A stretch of 52,946 nucleotides of DNA from an uncultured Selenomonas sp. (GTDB lineage: Bacteria > Bacillota > Negativicutes > Selenomonadales > Selenomonadaceae): assembly GCA_902766095.1 (NCBI GenBank), contig CACXCN010000042.1, forward strand, positions 1-52,946, in the 5' to 3' direction. Shown piece after piece: positions 17,723 to 25,914 of this stretch; the first letter of the stretch is position 1; every line of letters begins with the position of its first letter. The position numbers and the translations under genes are program-made. Below the pieces are notes generated by a model that was given only the letters and a program-made list of their open reading frames with translations, had not been told where the DNA came from and did no database searches.

Positions 17723-18985
17723 ATGGATATCTCACTCCAGACATTGGAAAAACGTTTTCGCGATTACATAAGTTTCGACACGCAGTCCGACGAGAATGAG
17801 ACGGAGAAATTCCCGAGCACGCCGGGGCAGAAGGTATTTGCCAAGCATCTGGCAGAGGAGCTCACGAGCCTGGGCCTGACGGACGTTTCGCTCGACGATC
17901 ATGGCTATGTCATGGCTTCGCTGCCCGCGACCGATGGAGAGAGCGCAGCGGCACCCGTAGTGGGCTTCATATCCCATATGGACACGAGCCCTGATGCTGC
18001 GGGCGGTCCGGTCAAGGCGCGGCGCGTGGAGTACGAGGGCGGCGACATCGTGCTGAACGAGGATGCTCCGGGCTTCGGCCGCGTCGTGCTGTCGCCGCAG
18101 GATTTCCCGGAGCTGGCCGACTACGTCGGGCAGCCCATACTGGTGACGGACGGCACGACGCTGCTCGGTGCCGATGACAAGGCCGGCATCACGGCCATCG
18201 TCAGCGCCGCTGAGTATCTGTTGCAGCACAAAGAGCTCAAGCATGGTACGATCAAGCTGGCATTCACGCCGGAGGAGGAGACCGGCCGGGGCGTCAAGTA
18301 TTTCGATGTCGATAAGTTCGGGGCTGATTTCGCCTATACGGTCGATGGCGGGGCGCTGGGCGGCCTCGAGTATGAGAACTTCAATGCGGCCAATGTGAAA
18401 GTCACGTTCCACGGCCGCAGCGTGCATACGGGCGACGCCAAGAACAAGATGAAGAATGCCCTGACGATCGCCAGCGAGTGGCAGCAGATGCTGCCGGCGG
18501 GCGAGCGTCCGGAGTACACCGAGGGGCACGAGGGATTCTTCCATGTCCATACCTTGCAGGGGAATGTCGAGACGGCCGTCATGGGCATGCTCATCCGCGA
18601 CCATGACCGGGCGAAGTTCGAGCAGCGCAAGCAGTATCTGACGGACATGGCGGACCTGCTCAATGCCAAGTATGGCGCGGGCACGGTCGAAGTCGATGCC
18701 AAGGATGTCTACTACAATATGCTCGAGAAAATCAAGCCGCATATGGAGCTCGTGGAGCTCGCGCGTCAGGCGATGCGCGAGGCCGATGTGGAGCCGGCCG
18801 AGCTGCCCATCCGCGGCGGCACGGATGGGGCTATGTTGTCCTGGAGAGGCCTGCCGTGCCCGAATCTCTTTACAGGTGGCCTGAACTATCACGGCCGCTA
18901 TGAGTATCTGCCGCTGCTGTCGCTGCAGAAGGCGGCTGCGGTCGTGCTGAATATCATGATGCATACGGACGAACTGCATAAATAA
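17723..18985 (+). CDS. pepT: PepT, peptidase T (tripeptidase)
   Basis: A 420-residue M20B metallopeptidase that releases the N-terminal residue of tripeptides in the cytoplasm. Zinc-site motifs are complete: SHMDTSPDA (84-92; His85, Asp87), LGADDKAG (148-155; Asp151), the catalytic EEETG (184-188), YTVDGG near 205-210, and GGLNYHGRYE near 385-394 with the last histidine ligand. The M20 dimerisation insert lies between. The ATG is preceded by AAGGTGG. Peptide use fits an amino-acid-fermenting or scavenging anaerobe. Confidence 0.94.
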   Translation: MDISLQTLEKRFRDYISFDTQSDENETEKFPSTPGQKVFAKHLAEELTSLGLTDVSLDDHGYVMASLPATDGESAAAPVVGFISHMDTSPDAAGGPVKARRVEYEGGDIVLNEDAPGFGRVVLSPQDFPELADYVGQPILVTDGTTLLGADDKAGITAIVSAAEYLLQHKELKHGTIKLAFTPEEETGRGVKYFDVDKFGADFAYTVDGGALGGLEYENFNAANVKVTFHGRSVHTGDAKNKMKNALTIASEWQQMLPAGERPEYTEGHEGFFHVHTLQGNVETAVMGMLIRDHDRAKFEQRKQYLTDMADLLNAKYGAGTVEVDAKDVYYNMLEKIKPHMELVELARQAMREADVEPAELPIRGGTDGAMLSWRGLPCPNLFTGGLNYHGRYEYLPLLSLQKAAAVVLNIMMHTDELHK

Positions 18986-19008
18986 TTTTGATCTGGAGGA
19001 ATGGCGCA

Positions 19009-19476
19009 ATGGCGTTATTGGATATAAAGAAGGCTGGCGATCCCATACTGAAGGAGGTATGCGAACCGGTCGGGCATGTCGACAAGAAGCTCAAGCGGCT
19101 GCTCGATGATATGGCGGAGACGATGTATGCCAACGACGGCGTAGGCATCGCGGCCCCGCAGGTCGGTGTGAAGCTGCGCATGGTCGTCATCGACTGTCAG
19201 GACGATGTCGGACTGGTCGAGCTCATCAATCCGGTCATAACGATGCGGGAGGGCGAGGCCGTCGATACCGAGGGCTGCCTCTCGGTACCGAATATATATG
19301 GCGAAGTCAAGCGCGCGGCCAAAGTGCGCGTCGAGTACGTCAACCGCTATGGCAAGAAACGCCAACTCACGGCTACCGGCCTGTTGGCGCGCTGCATCCA
19401 GCATGAGTGCGACCATCTCGAGGGACAGCTGTTCATCGATATCGCGCAGAACATCCATCCGGGCACGCAGAAGTGA
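19009..19476 (+). CDS. def: Peptide deformylase
   Basis: A 155-residue metalloenzyme that removes the formyl group from nascent proteins. The three signature motifs are present: GVGIAAPQVG (44-53), EGCLSVP (88-94, Cys90 a metal ligand) and QHECDHLEG (131-139, both His ligands and the catalytic Glu133). The start at 19009 lies 8 bases after TGGAGGA; a TTG seven codons upstream (18988) overlaps that site. It sits just before fmt, which adds the formyl group that this enzyme later removes, so both ends of the cycle are made together. Confidence 0.96.
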   Translation: MALLDIKKAGDPILKEVCEPVGHVDKKLKRLLDDMAETMYANDGVGIAAPQVGVKLRMVVIDCQDDVGLVELINPVITMREGEAVDTEGCLSVPNIYGEVKRAAKVRVEYVNRYGKKRQLTATGLLARCIQHECDHLEGQLFIDIAQNIHPGTQK

Positions 19477-19485
19477 GGTGACAGC

Positions 19486-20433
19486 ATGAGATACAGAGTT
19501 GTATTCATGGGGACACCGGAATTCGCCGTGCCCTGCCTGGAGGCACTGGTCGGAAGCGAGCTGACGGAAGTCGTCGGCGTCGTGACGCAGCCGGACCGTC
19601 CGCGCGGCCGCGGCCAGCATCTCGTGCCATCACCGGTCAAGGAATGTGCCGTGCAGCATGGTCTGCCGGTCTATCAGCCGGAGAAGATCAAGGCTCCCGA
19701 GGCAGTGGCGCAGCTGCGGCAGTGGCAGCCGGATCTCATCGTCGTCGTGGCCTTCGGACAGATCCTGTCGCAGGAGGTCCTCGATATCCCGCCACAGGGC
19801 TGTGTGAATGTCCACGCCTCGCTGCTGCCGCGCTATCGCGGTGCGGCACCGATGCAGCGCTGCCTCATCGATGGCGAGACGAAGACCGGAGTCACGACGA
19901 TGTACATGGATGCCGGTCTCGATACCGGTGACATGCTGCTCAAAGCCGAGCTGCCGCTCGGCGAGGACACGACGCTCGAAGAGGTCCATGACCAGCTGAG
20001 CGCCATGGGGGCCAGACTGCTGATCGAGACGATCGCGAAGATGCAGGACGGCACATTGCAGCCGGTACCGCAGACGGGCGAGTCGAACTATGCCCGCATG
20101 TTGACGAAGGAGACCGGTCATATCGACTGGTCGAAGACAGCGAGCGAAGTGCACAACCTCGTGCGCGGGCTGAACTCCTGGCCGGGAGCCTACACGTTCC
20201 TGAACGGGAAGAAATACAAGATATGGCGCACAAAGCACACGGGAAAGGCCGTACCGCAGGACACGGCACCGGGGACCATCGTGTGTGCCGACCGGAACAG
20301 CGGCCTGCTCGTCGCTGCGGCAGATGAGTTGCTGGAGATCACCGAGCTGCAGGCTCCGGGAAAGAAGAAGATGCAGGCAGGAGATTATCTGAACGGCCAT
20401 GGCATAGAGCTGCCGGCGGCGTTCGAGTCGTGA
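19486..20433 (+). CDS. fmt: Methionyl-tRNA formyltransferase
   Basis: A 315-residue enzyme that formylates initiator Met-tRNA with 10-formyl-tetrahydrofolate. The N-terminal Rossmann-like domain begins VVFMGTPEFAVP (4-15). The active-site region contains NVHASLLPRYRGAAP near 105-119 and a downstream TTMYMDAGLDTGDML. A C-terminal OB-like tRNA-binding domain follows from about residue 205. Length is typical. It begins 9 bases after def, and the ATG follows GAGGTG. Confidence 0.96.
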   Translation: MRYRVVFMGTPEFAVPCLEALVGSELTEVVGVVTQPDRPRGRGQHLVPSPVKECAVQHGLPVYQPEKIKAPEAVAQLRQWQPDLIVVVAFGQILSQEVLDIPPQGCVNVHASLLPRYRGAAPMQRCLIDGETKTGVTTMYMDAGLDTGDMLLKAELPLGEDTTLEEVHDQLSAMGARLLIETIAKMQDGTLQPVPQTGESNYARMLTKETGHIDWSKTASEVHNLVRGLNSWPGAYTFLNGKKYKIWRTKHTGKAVPQDTAPGTIVCADRNSGLLVAAADELLEITELQAPGKKKMQAGDYLNGHGIELPAAFES

Positions 20434-20472
20434 TCTCCGGCCAGCGATGTTTCATACAGGGTTGACAGAGAT

Positions 20473-21345
20473 ATGACTACTGCTGATACTGCTATAAAGA
20501 AGGGAAAGCCGGTGAAGGTCTACCGGCAGAAGCGGGCGAAGAAGCGGCTCGTGCTGGGCCTGCTCGCGCTGGCGATATTCATAGCGGCATTGCTTCTGGC
20601 TGGCATCTGGTATGTGCTGCAGCCGGGGCTCGAGCGCATCGCGGCACCGCTGCCGCTGCTCGTGGGGGCGGTTTTCGCCCTGCTGGTGCTGCTGGCAGCG
20701 GCGGGCTGGATCAATACCATATTCATCATCAAAGGCTGGCCTGCGCTGAGCGTCCTGTACGGTCAGACCTATCATCTGATCAATATGCTGTTCCCGCTGG
20801 CCGTGCGCCTGGGGCGGCTGTTCGGCATCACGCGCCGCCAGCTGGAGGGCTCGTTCATCGCCGTCAGCAATGTATTGTTCCAGCGTCGCGGACTGCGCGT
20901 GCCGGCGAACCGGCTGCTCGTAGTCACGCCGCACTGCCTGCAGCTGGCCTCGTGCCCGCGCAAGATTACGCGTGACCCGCACAACTGCAAGCGTTGCGGC
21001 GGATGCGATATCGGCACGCTGGTCACGATGGCTGACGAGATGGGGTTCCATTTCTTCGTGGCCACGGGTGGCACGCTGGCCCGGCAGATCGTGCGCGATA
21101 CGAGGCCGCAGGCCGTGCTGGCCATCGCGTGTGAGCGCGACCTCATGAGCGGCATCCAGGACGTATATCCGCTGCCGGCCGTAGGCGTGCTGAATATCAG
21201 GCCGAACGGGCCCTGCTACAATACGCATGTCGATATCGATGAATTGAAAGCGGCCCTGGCGGCCATCATCGAGCCGGCGGAACCGGCATCCGTGACCGCT
21301 GCGTCTGAGGAGAAAACAGATACAGGAGAGGAAAAGCGAGCATGA
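20473..21345 (+). CDS. DUF116 membrane protein
   Basis: A 290-residue protein with a basic N-terminus, two hydrophobic segments (about residues 28-52 and 58-80) and a cytoplasmic DUF116 domain. The domain has several conserved cysteines: HCLQLASCP, then CKRCGGCDIG, then AIACERDL and GPCYN. The CxxCxxC cluster suggests a metal or iron-sulfur site. The biochemical role of DUF116 is not known to me. It sits between fmt and rsmB and overlaps rsmB by 4 bases (ATGA), so a role near translation or ribosome maturation is a guess from context only. Confidence 0.8.
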   Translation: MTTADTAIKKGKPVKVYRQKRAKKRLVLGLLALAIFIAALLLAGIWYVLQPGLERIAAPLPLLVGAVFALLVLLAAAGWINTIFIIKGWPALSVLYGQTYHLINMLFPLAVRLGRLFGITRRQLEGSFIAVSNVLFQRRGLRVPANRLLVVTPHCLQLASCPRKITRDPHNCKRCGGCDIGTLVTMADEMGFHFFVATGGTLARQIVRDTRPQAVLAIACERDLMSGIQDVYPLPAVGVLNIRPNGPCYNTHVDIDELKAALAAIIEPAEPASVTAASEEKTDTGEEKRA

Positions 21346-22757
21346 CAGATAAAAGGCAGCCGCACCGCCGTGCATCGGGCCCCGTGCGTCAGCGCCGGCC
21401 ACGGCCCCGGCGGGATAAGGCGCGCGAACTGGCCCTGAGCGTACTGCGCGAAGTCCATGAAAACGACGCCTATGCCAATGTGGCACTCGTGCGCGCGCTG
21501 CGCGATCTGCCGGAGGACAGGGCTCTGAGCGATATCGACCGGCGCTTTGCCACGGAACTCGTCTATGGCGTTGCCAAGGCGGTGGGGACGCTGGACTGGA
21601 TTATGGCGCACTATGTCAAGCGGCCGCTCGAAAAACTCGATCCGGTCGTGCGCGAGATCTTGCGGCTCGGGCTGTACCAGCTGTTCTATCTCGATGCGGT
21701 GCCGCCCTCGGCGGCCTGCAATACGTCTGTAGAGCTCGCCAAGCATCATGCTCATGCGGGAGTGGCCGGCTTTGTCAACGGCGTACTGCGCAGCGCGGTC
21801 CGCGAACCGGAGCGGGCCGCTTTCCCGACCGGAGCAGAGCACGCCGTCGAGCGTATGGCGCTAGAAAAGCAGCATCCGCTCTGGCTCGTGCAGCGCTGGG
21901 TGGAGCAGCTCGGCTATGAGGAGACGAGCGCGCTCTGTGACAGGGACAACGAGCCGGCGCCGCTCTGCCTGCGGACGAATACGCTGCGCACGAGCCGTAC
22001 TGAGCTGCTGACCGTGCTGCAGGAAGCCGGTTGCGAGGCGGAAGCATCGCAGTGGGCGCCGGAGGGCATCCTGCTGCACCAGCATGGCAGTCTCGACAGT
22101 CTCGCACCGCTGCAGCAGGGGCTGGCCCAGGTGCAGGATGAGGGCTCCATGCTCGTGGCGCATGTCGTGGATCCCCAGCCAGGGGAGCGCGTGCTGGACT
22201 GCTGCAGTGCGCCGGGCGGCAAGACGACCCATATGGCTGCCCTCATGCAGAATCAGGGCGAGATTACGGCACTCGATATCTATGATCACAAGCTGCAGCG
22301 CGTGACCGACAATGCGGCCCGCCTCGGCATCGATATCATAAAGACCGTCCGGCTCGATGCGCGCGAGGCGGGCGACCGCTATGCCGGACAGATGGACCGG
22401 GTGCTGGTCGATGCGCCGTGCTCGGGGCTCGGCGTCCTGCGGCGGCGGCCCGATGCCCGTTGGCACAAATCGGCTGTGGAGATCGAGGCCCTGCCGTCGC
22501 TGCAGTCCGCGATACTGGACAGCGCCGCGCAGGCCGTCCGGCCGGGCGGTGTGCTGGTCTACAGCACCTGCACGATCGAACCGCAGGAAAACAGCGCTGT
22601 CGTCGAGGCTTTCCTGGCCCGGCATCCCGAGTTCACGTTGGAGCCGGTCGGCGGCTGCCTGCCGGAGAGCCGGCGGGAGGAGAAGATGCTGCAGCTTTAT
22701 CCGCAGCGCGATGGCACGGATGGATTCTTCATCGCGCGCATGAGACGTAAGGTGTGA
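21342..22757 (+). CDS. rsmB: RsmB, 16S rRNA m5C967 methyltransferase
   Basis: A 471-residue protein. An Arg-rich tail precedes a NusB-like RNA-binding domain (about 20-160), followed by a Fmu/NOL1-type SAM methyltransferase domain. Motifs: CCSAPGGKTTHMA near 287-299 (SAM binding), VDAPCSGLGVLRRRPD near 349-364 and YSTCTIEPQEN near 407-417, which provide the two cysteines used in m5C catalysis. It overlaps the DUF116 gene by 4 bases and is followed 5 bases later by rlmN, another rRNA methylase. Confidence 0.95.
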   Translation: MTDKRQPHRRASGPVRQRRPRPRRDKARELALSVLREVHENDAYANVALVRALRDLPEDRALSDIDRRFATELVYGVAKAVGTLDWIMAHYVKRPLEKLDPVVREILRLGLYQLFYLDAVPPSAACNTSVELAKHHAHAGVAGFVNGVLRSAVREPERAAFPTGAEHAVERMALEKQHPLWLVQRWVEQLGYEETSALCDRDNEPAPLCLRTNTLRTSRTELLTVLQEAGCEAEASQWAPEGILLHQHGSLDSLAPLQQGLAQVQDEGSMLVAHVVDPQPGERVLDCCSAPGGKTTHMAALMQNQGEITALDIYDHKLQRVTDNAARLGIDIIKTVRLDAREAGDRYAGQMDRVLVDAPCSGLGVLRRRPDARWHKSAVEIEALPSLQSAILDSAAQAVRPGGVLVYSTCTIEPQENSAVVEAFLARHPEFTLEPVGGCLPESRREEKMLQLYPQRDGTDGFFIARMRRKV

Positions 22758-22762
22758 AATAA

Positions 22763-23815
22763 ATGCAGGATTTATTCGGAATGTCCCTGCCTGAGCTCCA
22801 GTCTGTGATGCTCGAGGCCGGCGGGCAGAAATTCAGGGCGAAGCAGCTGGCAGAATGGCTCTACAAGCGGGGAGCTCATGATTTCGCGGCCATGAATAAT
22901 ATGCCCAAAGCGCTGCGGGAGCAGTTGGCTGCCAGCTATACGATCGGGCGTCCGCGCATCATCAGGCGTCAGGATTCGGCCAATGGTGAGACGACCAAGT
23001 ATCTGCTCGAGTTCGCTGATGGCACTGCGATCGAAACCGTGCTGATGCGGCATGACTATGGCAACAGCGTCTGTGTGTCGACGCAGGCCGGCTGCGCCAT
23101 GGGATGCTCGTTCTGCGCATCCACCCTGCATGGCGTCGTCCGCAATCTGACGAGTGGCGAGATACTGGCCCAGGTAGTCGCGATGAACGACCTGCTGCGG
23201 GACGAGGAAGGCAGCCATGTGAATACCATAGTCGTCATGGGCTCGGGGGAGCCGCTCATGAACTATGAGGAGCTGCTGCGCTTCCTGCATCTGGTACATG
23301 AGCCGTATACGCTCGGCCTGAGCTACCGCAATATCACGGTGTCCACCTGCGGCATCGTGAACCGGATGTACGATCTGGCGCAGGAGGGCATCCCGATATC
23401 GCTGTCGCTGTCCCTGCACGCGCCGAATCAGCCGCTGCGTGAGCATCTGATGCCGATTGCGAAGAAGTACGACATCAAGGAAGTCGTAGCAGCCGCCGAT
23501 CACTATGCCCGGCAGACGGGCCGGCGCGTGACCTACGAGTACATACTCATCGACGGGGTGAACGATCTCGAGGAACATGCCCGCGAACTGGCCCGGCTCG
23601 TGCAGGGGCAGCTCGCCAGCGTGAACCTCATCCCGATCAACCCCGTCGCCGAGCGCGGATTCAACCGGCCGTCGGCCGAACATGTGCAGCGTTTTGCCGC
23701 GGTGCTGTCCGGCTACGGCGTGAATGTGACCGTGCGGCGCGAGATGGGGGACGACATCCAGGCGGCCTGCGGCCAGCTGCGCAACCGGCATCTGCAGGAC
23801 AAGGCAAAAGGCTAG
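22763..23815 (+). CDS. rlmN: RlmN, 23S rRNA/tRNA adenine-C2 methyltransferase
   Basis: A 350-residue radical SAM enzyme making m2A in 23S rRNA (position 2503) and in some tRNAs. The radical-SAM cluster is CAMGCSFC (Cys111, 115, 118). A further cysteine near residue 336 (DDIQAACGQL) matches the one that carries the methyl group in this family. GSGEPLMNYEE follows the cluster. The ATG has only a weak site (AAGGTG at the end of rsmB), so coupling with rsmB is likely. A terminator follows. Confidence 0.95.
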   Translation: MQDLFGMSLPELQSVMLEAGGQKFRAKQLAEWLYKRGAHDFAAMNNMPKALREQLAASYTIGRPRIIRRQDSANGETTKYLLEFADGTAIETVLMRHDYGNSVCVSTQAGCAMGCSFCASTLHGVVRNLTSGEILAQVVAMNDLLRDEEGSHVNTIVVMGSGEPLMNYEELLRFLHLVHEPYTLGLSYRNITVSTCGIVNRMYDLAQEGIPISLSLSLHAPNQPLREHLMPIAKKYDIKEVVAAADHYARQTGRRVTYEYILIDGVNDLEEHARELARLVQGQLASVNLIPINPVAERGFNRPSAEHVQRFAAVLSGYGVNVTVRREMGDDIQAACGQLRNRHLQDKAKG

Positions 23816-23830
23816 AACGAATATTGTTTC

Positions 23831-23877
23831 ACAGAGCTGTGAAAAAATGCATCAGGCATTGACCACAGCTCTGTTTT
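23831..23877 (+). terminator. Terminator after rlmN
   Basis: ACAGAGCTGTG (23831-23841) pairs perfectly with CACAGCTCTGT (23864-23874), running into a T-tract (23874-23877). A minor ATGC/GCAT stem sits in the loop. It separates the def-rlmN group from the fha-pknB operon. Confidence 0.85.
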
Positions 23878-23894
23878 ACTTCATAGTCCCTGTG

Positions 23895-23923
23895 TTGATA
23901 AAGGTGCCCTGTGATGCTATAAT
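23895..23923 (+). promoter_or_regulatory. Sigma-A promoter of the fhaA-pknB operon
   Basis: TTGATA (23895-23900), 17-base spacer, perfect TATAAT (23918-23923), about 50 bases before the fhaA start. It lies right after the rlmN terminator and is the only strong promoter seen before rpe ends at 32106. Confidence 0.75.
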
Positions 23924-23974
23924 ATTGAGATGGTAGTCTGAAATCAAACTGCAGGTACGAAGGAGGAGAGGAGC

Positions 23975-24727
23975 ATGGGCCTCGATAGGCTGGAATCCTT
24001 CCTCGAGAATAATATAGAAGGATTCTTCAATCGGAAGTTCGCCAGCAATCTGGAGCCGGCAGAACTCATGAAAGGTATAGAGAAGGAAGTCACGCGTCAG
24101 GCGGCGCGGGACAAGGAGCATCGTGGCATCGCCAACCGCTATGAGTTCCAGCTCAGCGCGGATGACTATAAGCGGCTGTGCTCGGACCGGCTGGAAAATG
24201 ATTTGCTGACCGAGCTCGAGCGGCAGATCATCCTGGCGGATTCCTCAGCCGAGGGGCGTCTCTCGGTCGTATTGAAGGAAAACGCGGGCCTGACGCGCGG
24301 CTCCTACGAGCTCAAGGCCAATTTCGCTGTCGAGGATGTGGCTGAGGCGGCGGATCAGGAGCATCCGCATACGCTCGTGCTCGAGCGCCACAAGCTGACG
24401 GCTGACCGGCCACTGAACCCGCCGCTCGAGCATTATCCGGCGTCGCTGACAGTCGTCGAGGGTCCGGATCTCGATGCGTATCTCGAGCTCGGCGAGCGCA
24501 ACGTCTATATCGGGCGCTTGTCGAAGAACGAGTTCATACTGACGGATACGAATGTTTCACGCCTGCATGCGTGGGTATCCTACGAACATCACCGCCATTA
24601 TATCAATGACGCTCAGAGCACGAACGGTACGTTCGTCAATGATGAGCCCATCTCCGGTCCCTGCCTGCTGCAGGCCGGGGATGAGATTCGGCTCGGAGAA
24701 ACGATTCTTTCCTATGAGGTGATTTGA
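23975..24727 (+). CDS. fhaA: FhaA-like protein (DUF3662 + FHA domain)
   Basis: A 250-residue cytoplasmic scaffold. Residues 1-125 form a DUF3662/FhaA N-domain (begins MGLDRLESFLENNIEGFF; contains NLEPAELMKGIEKEV). Residues about 155-250 are a forkhead-associated domain with VYIGRLSKNEF, SRLHAW and STNGTFVN, the set that binds phosphothreonine. In Mycobacterium, FhaA is a target of PknB and acts on peptidoglycan synthesis. The same gene order here suggests the same type of role. The start follows AGGAGGAGAGGAG. The stop overlaps the next ATG by one base. Confidence 0.88.
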   Translation: MGLDRLESFLENNIEGFFNRKFASNLEPAELMKGIEKEVTRQAARDKEHRGIANRYEFQLSADDYKRLCSDRLENDLLTELERQIILADSSAEGRLSVVLKENAGLTRGSYELKANFAVEDVAEAADQEHPHTLVLERHKLTADRPLNPPLEHYPASLTVVEGPDLDAYLELGERNVYIGRLSKNEFILTDTNVSRLHAWVSYEHHRHYINDAQSTNGTFVNDEPISGPCLLQAGDEIRLGETILSYEVI

Positions 24728-25170
24728 TGTCTATAGTCCTGAAGGTCGTTCGCGTGGCCCTGGAATATGGCATGCTGCTCTGGCTGCTCTATTTCGTGGC
24801 CCGCATAGCCGCACGGCTCTTCGGCGAGGCCAGGGCGGAGGCTAGGCAGAACCGGAAGCCGGAGACGCGTCAGGATGAGGCCATACTGACCGTCGTGGAG
24901 GCGCAGGAGAAGGAACTGGCCGGGCGGCGCTTTGCATTCGGGCGCGAGATCAGCATCGGACGCGGGGCGGAGAACGATATCGTCATACCGGAGGCTTTCG
25001 TGTCGCATCACCATGCGGTGCTGTACCGGCACGGCAGTCAGTATGTCATCGAGGATCTGGGCAGCCGTAATCACACCTACGTCAATGATCACATGCTGAC
25101 CGGCAAGGCTTATATCCGGCTGGGCGATATCGTGCGCATCGGCATGGTCAGTTTGCGGTTTGAGAGGTAA
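24727..25170 (+). CDS. fhaB: FhaB/FipA-like membrane-anchored FHA protein
   Basis: A 147-residue protein with one N-terminal membrane helix (about residues 10-30), a charged linker, and a C-terminal FHA domain (about 55-147). The domain has ISIGRGAEND (75-84) and keeps S93 and H96 (SHHH), but the loop that is usually S-x-N-G-T reads SRNHTYVN (113-120), with His in place of Gly. Phosphothreonine binding is therefore likely but may differ. I took ATG 24727, which overlaps the fhaA stop (TGATG), over the TTG one codon earlier. Confidence 0.85.
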   Translation: MSIVLKVVRVALEYGMLLWLLYFVARIAARLFGEARAEARQNRKPETRQDEAILTVVEAQEKELAGRRFAFGREISIGRGAENDIVIPEAFVSHHHAVLYRHGSQYVIEDLGSRNHTYVNDHMLTGKAYIRLGDIVRIGMVSLRFER

Positions 25171-25173
25171 TAT

Positions 25174-25914
25174 ATGTTGAAAGTATATCAGGCTACAGAT
25201 GTTGGCTGCGTGAGAACGAATAACGAGGACAGTCTGCTCGTATGCTCCCCGGCTGTATATGGCGTGGCCGATGGCATGGGAGGCTGTGCCGGCGGGGAAG
25301 TGGCCAGCCGCCTGCTCGTCGATACCGTGGAGAGCAAGCTGACCCCCTACGCACCGGAGGACATCGGCGAGGCGGAACTGGCAGATGCCATCCGGGCGGG
25401 CAATGAAGCCATATTGGCGCGGGCCCAGTCCGAGCCGCAGTACAAGGGGATGGGCACGACAGCCACGCTGCTGCATGTCATCGAGCAGCCGGCTGACGAG
25501 CCGGGGGCAGCGGCCGAAGCCCGCTGGGCTCATGTCGGTGACAGTCGTCTCTACCTCATCCATGGGGCGGAGATGGAGCAGCTCACGCGCGATCATTCGT
25601 ATGTCGAGGAGCTCGTGGCTCAGGGGACGATCACGGAGCAGGAGGCGCAGTCTCATCCGCAGCGCAATCTACTGACGCGGGCCGTCGGCGTCGATCCTGA
25701 CATCGATGTCGACACCGGTCATACGGAGCTGGCGGCGGGGGATATCCTGCTGCTGGCCACGGATGGTCTGACGAAGCTCGTGAGCCCGCAGGCCATAAAG
25801 AATACCCTGACACATTGCGTGGCTCAGGGTGACGGCGCAGCGGAGCTGATCCGTCAGGCGCGCATCGCGGGCGGCACCGACAATATTACGGCAGTGGTGG
25901 TGGTCTTGGAATGA
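25174..25914 (+). CDS. prpC: PP2C-type Ser/Thr protein phosphatase (PrpC/Stp/PstP)
   Basis: A 246-residue metal-dependent phosphatase that reverses the PASTA kinase. Motifs: DVGCVRTNNEDS (9-20), VADGMGGCAGGE (31-42), AHVGDSRLYLI near 121-131, ATDGLT near 190-195 and GGTDNITAVVV near the C-terminus; these hold the two-metal aspartates. There is no membrane segment, unlike mycobacterial PstP. It lies 3 bases after fhaB and overlaps the next gene by 4 bases. Confidence 0.93.
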   Translation: MLKVYQATDVGCVRTNNEDSLLVCSPAVYGVADGMGGCAGGEVASRLLVDTVESKLTPYAPEDIGEAELADAIRAGNEAILARAQSEPQYKGMGTTATLLHVIEQPADEPGAAAEARWAHVGDSRLYLIHGAEMEQLTRDHSYVEELVAQGTITEQEAQSHPQRNLLTRAVGVDPDIDVDTGHTELAAGDILLLATDGLTKLVSPQAIKNTLTHCVAQGDGAAELIRQARIAGGTDNITAVVVVLE

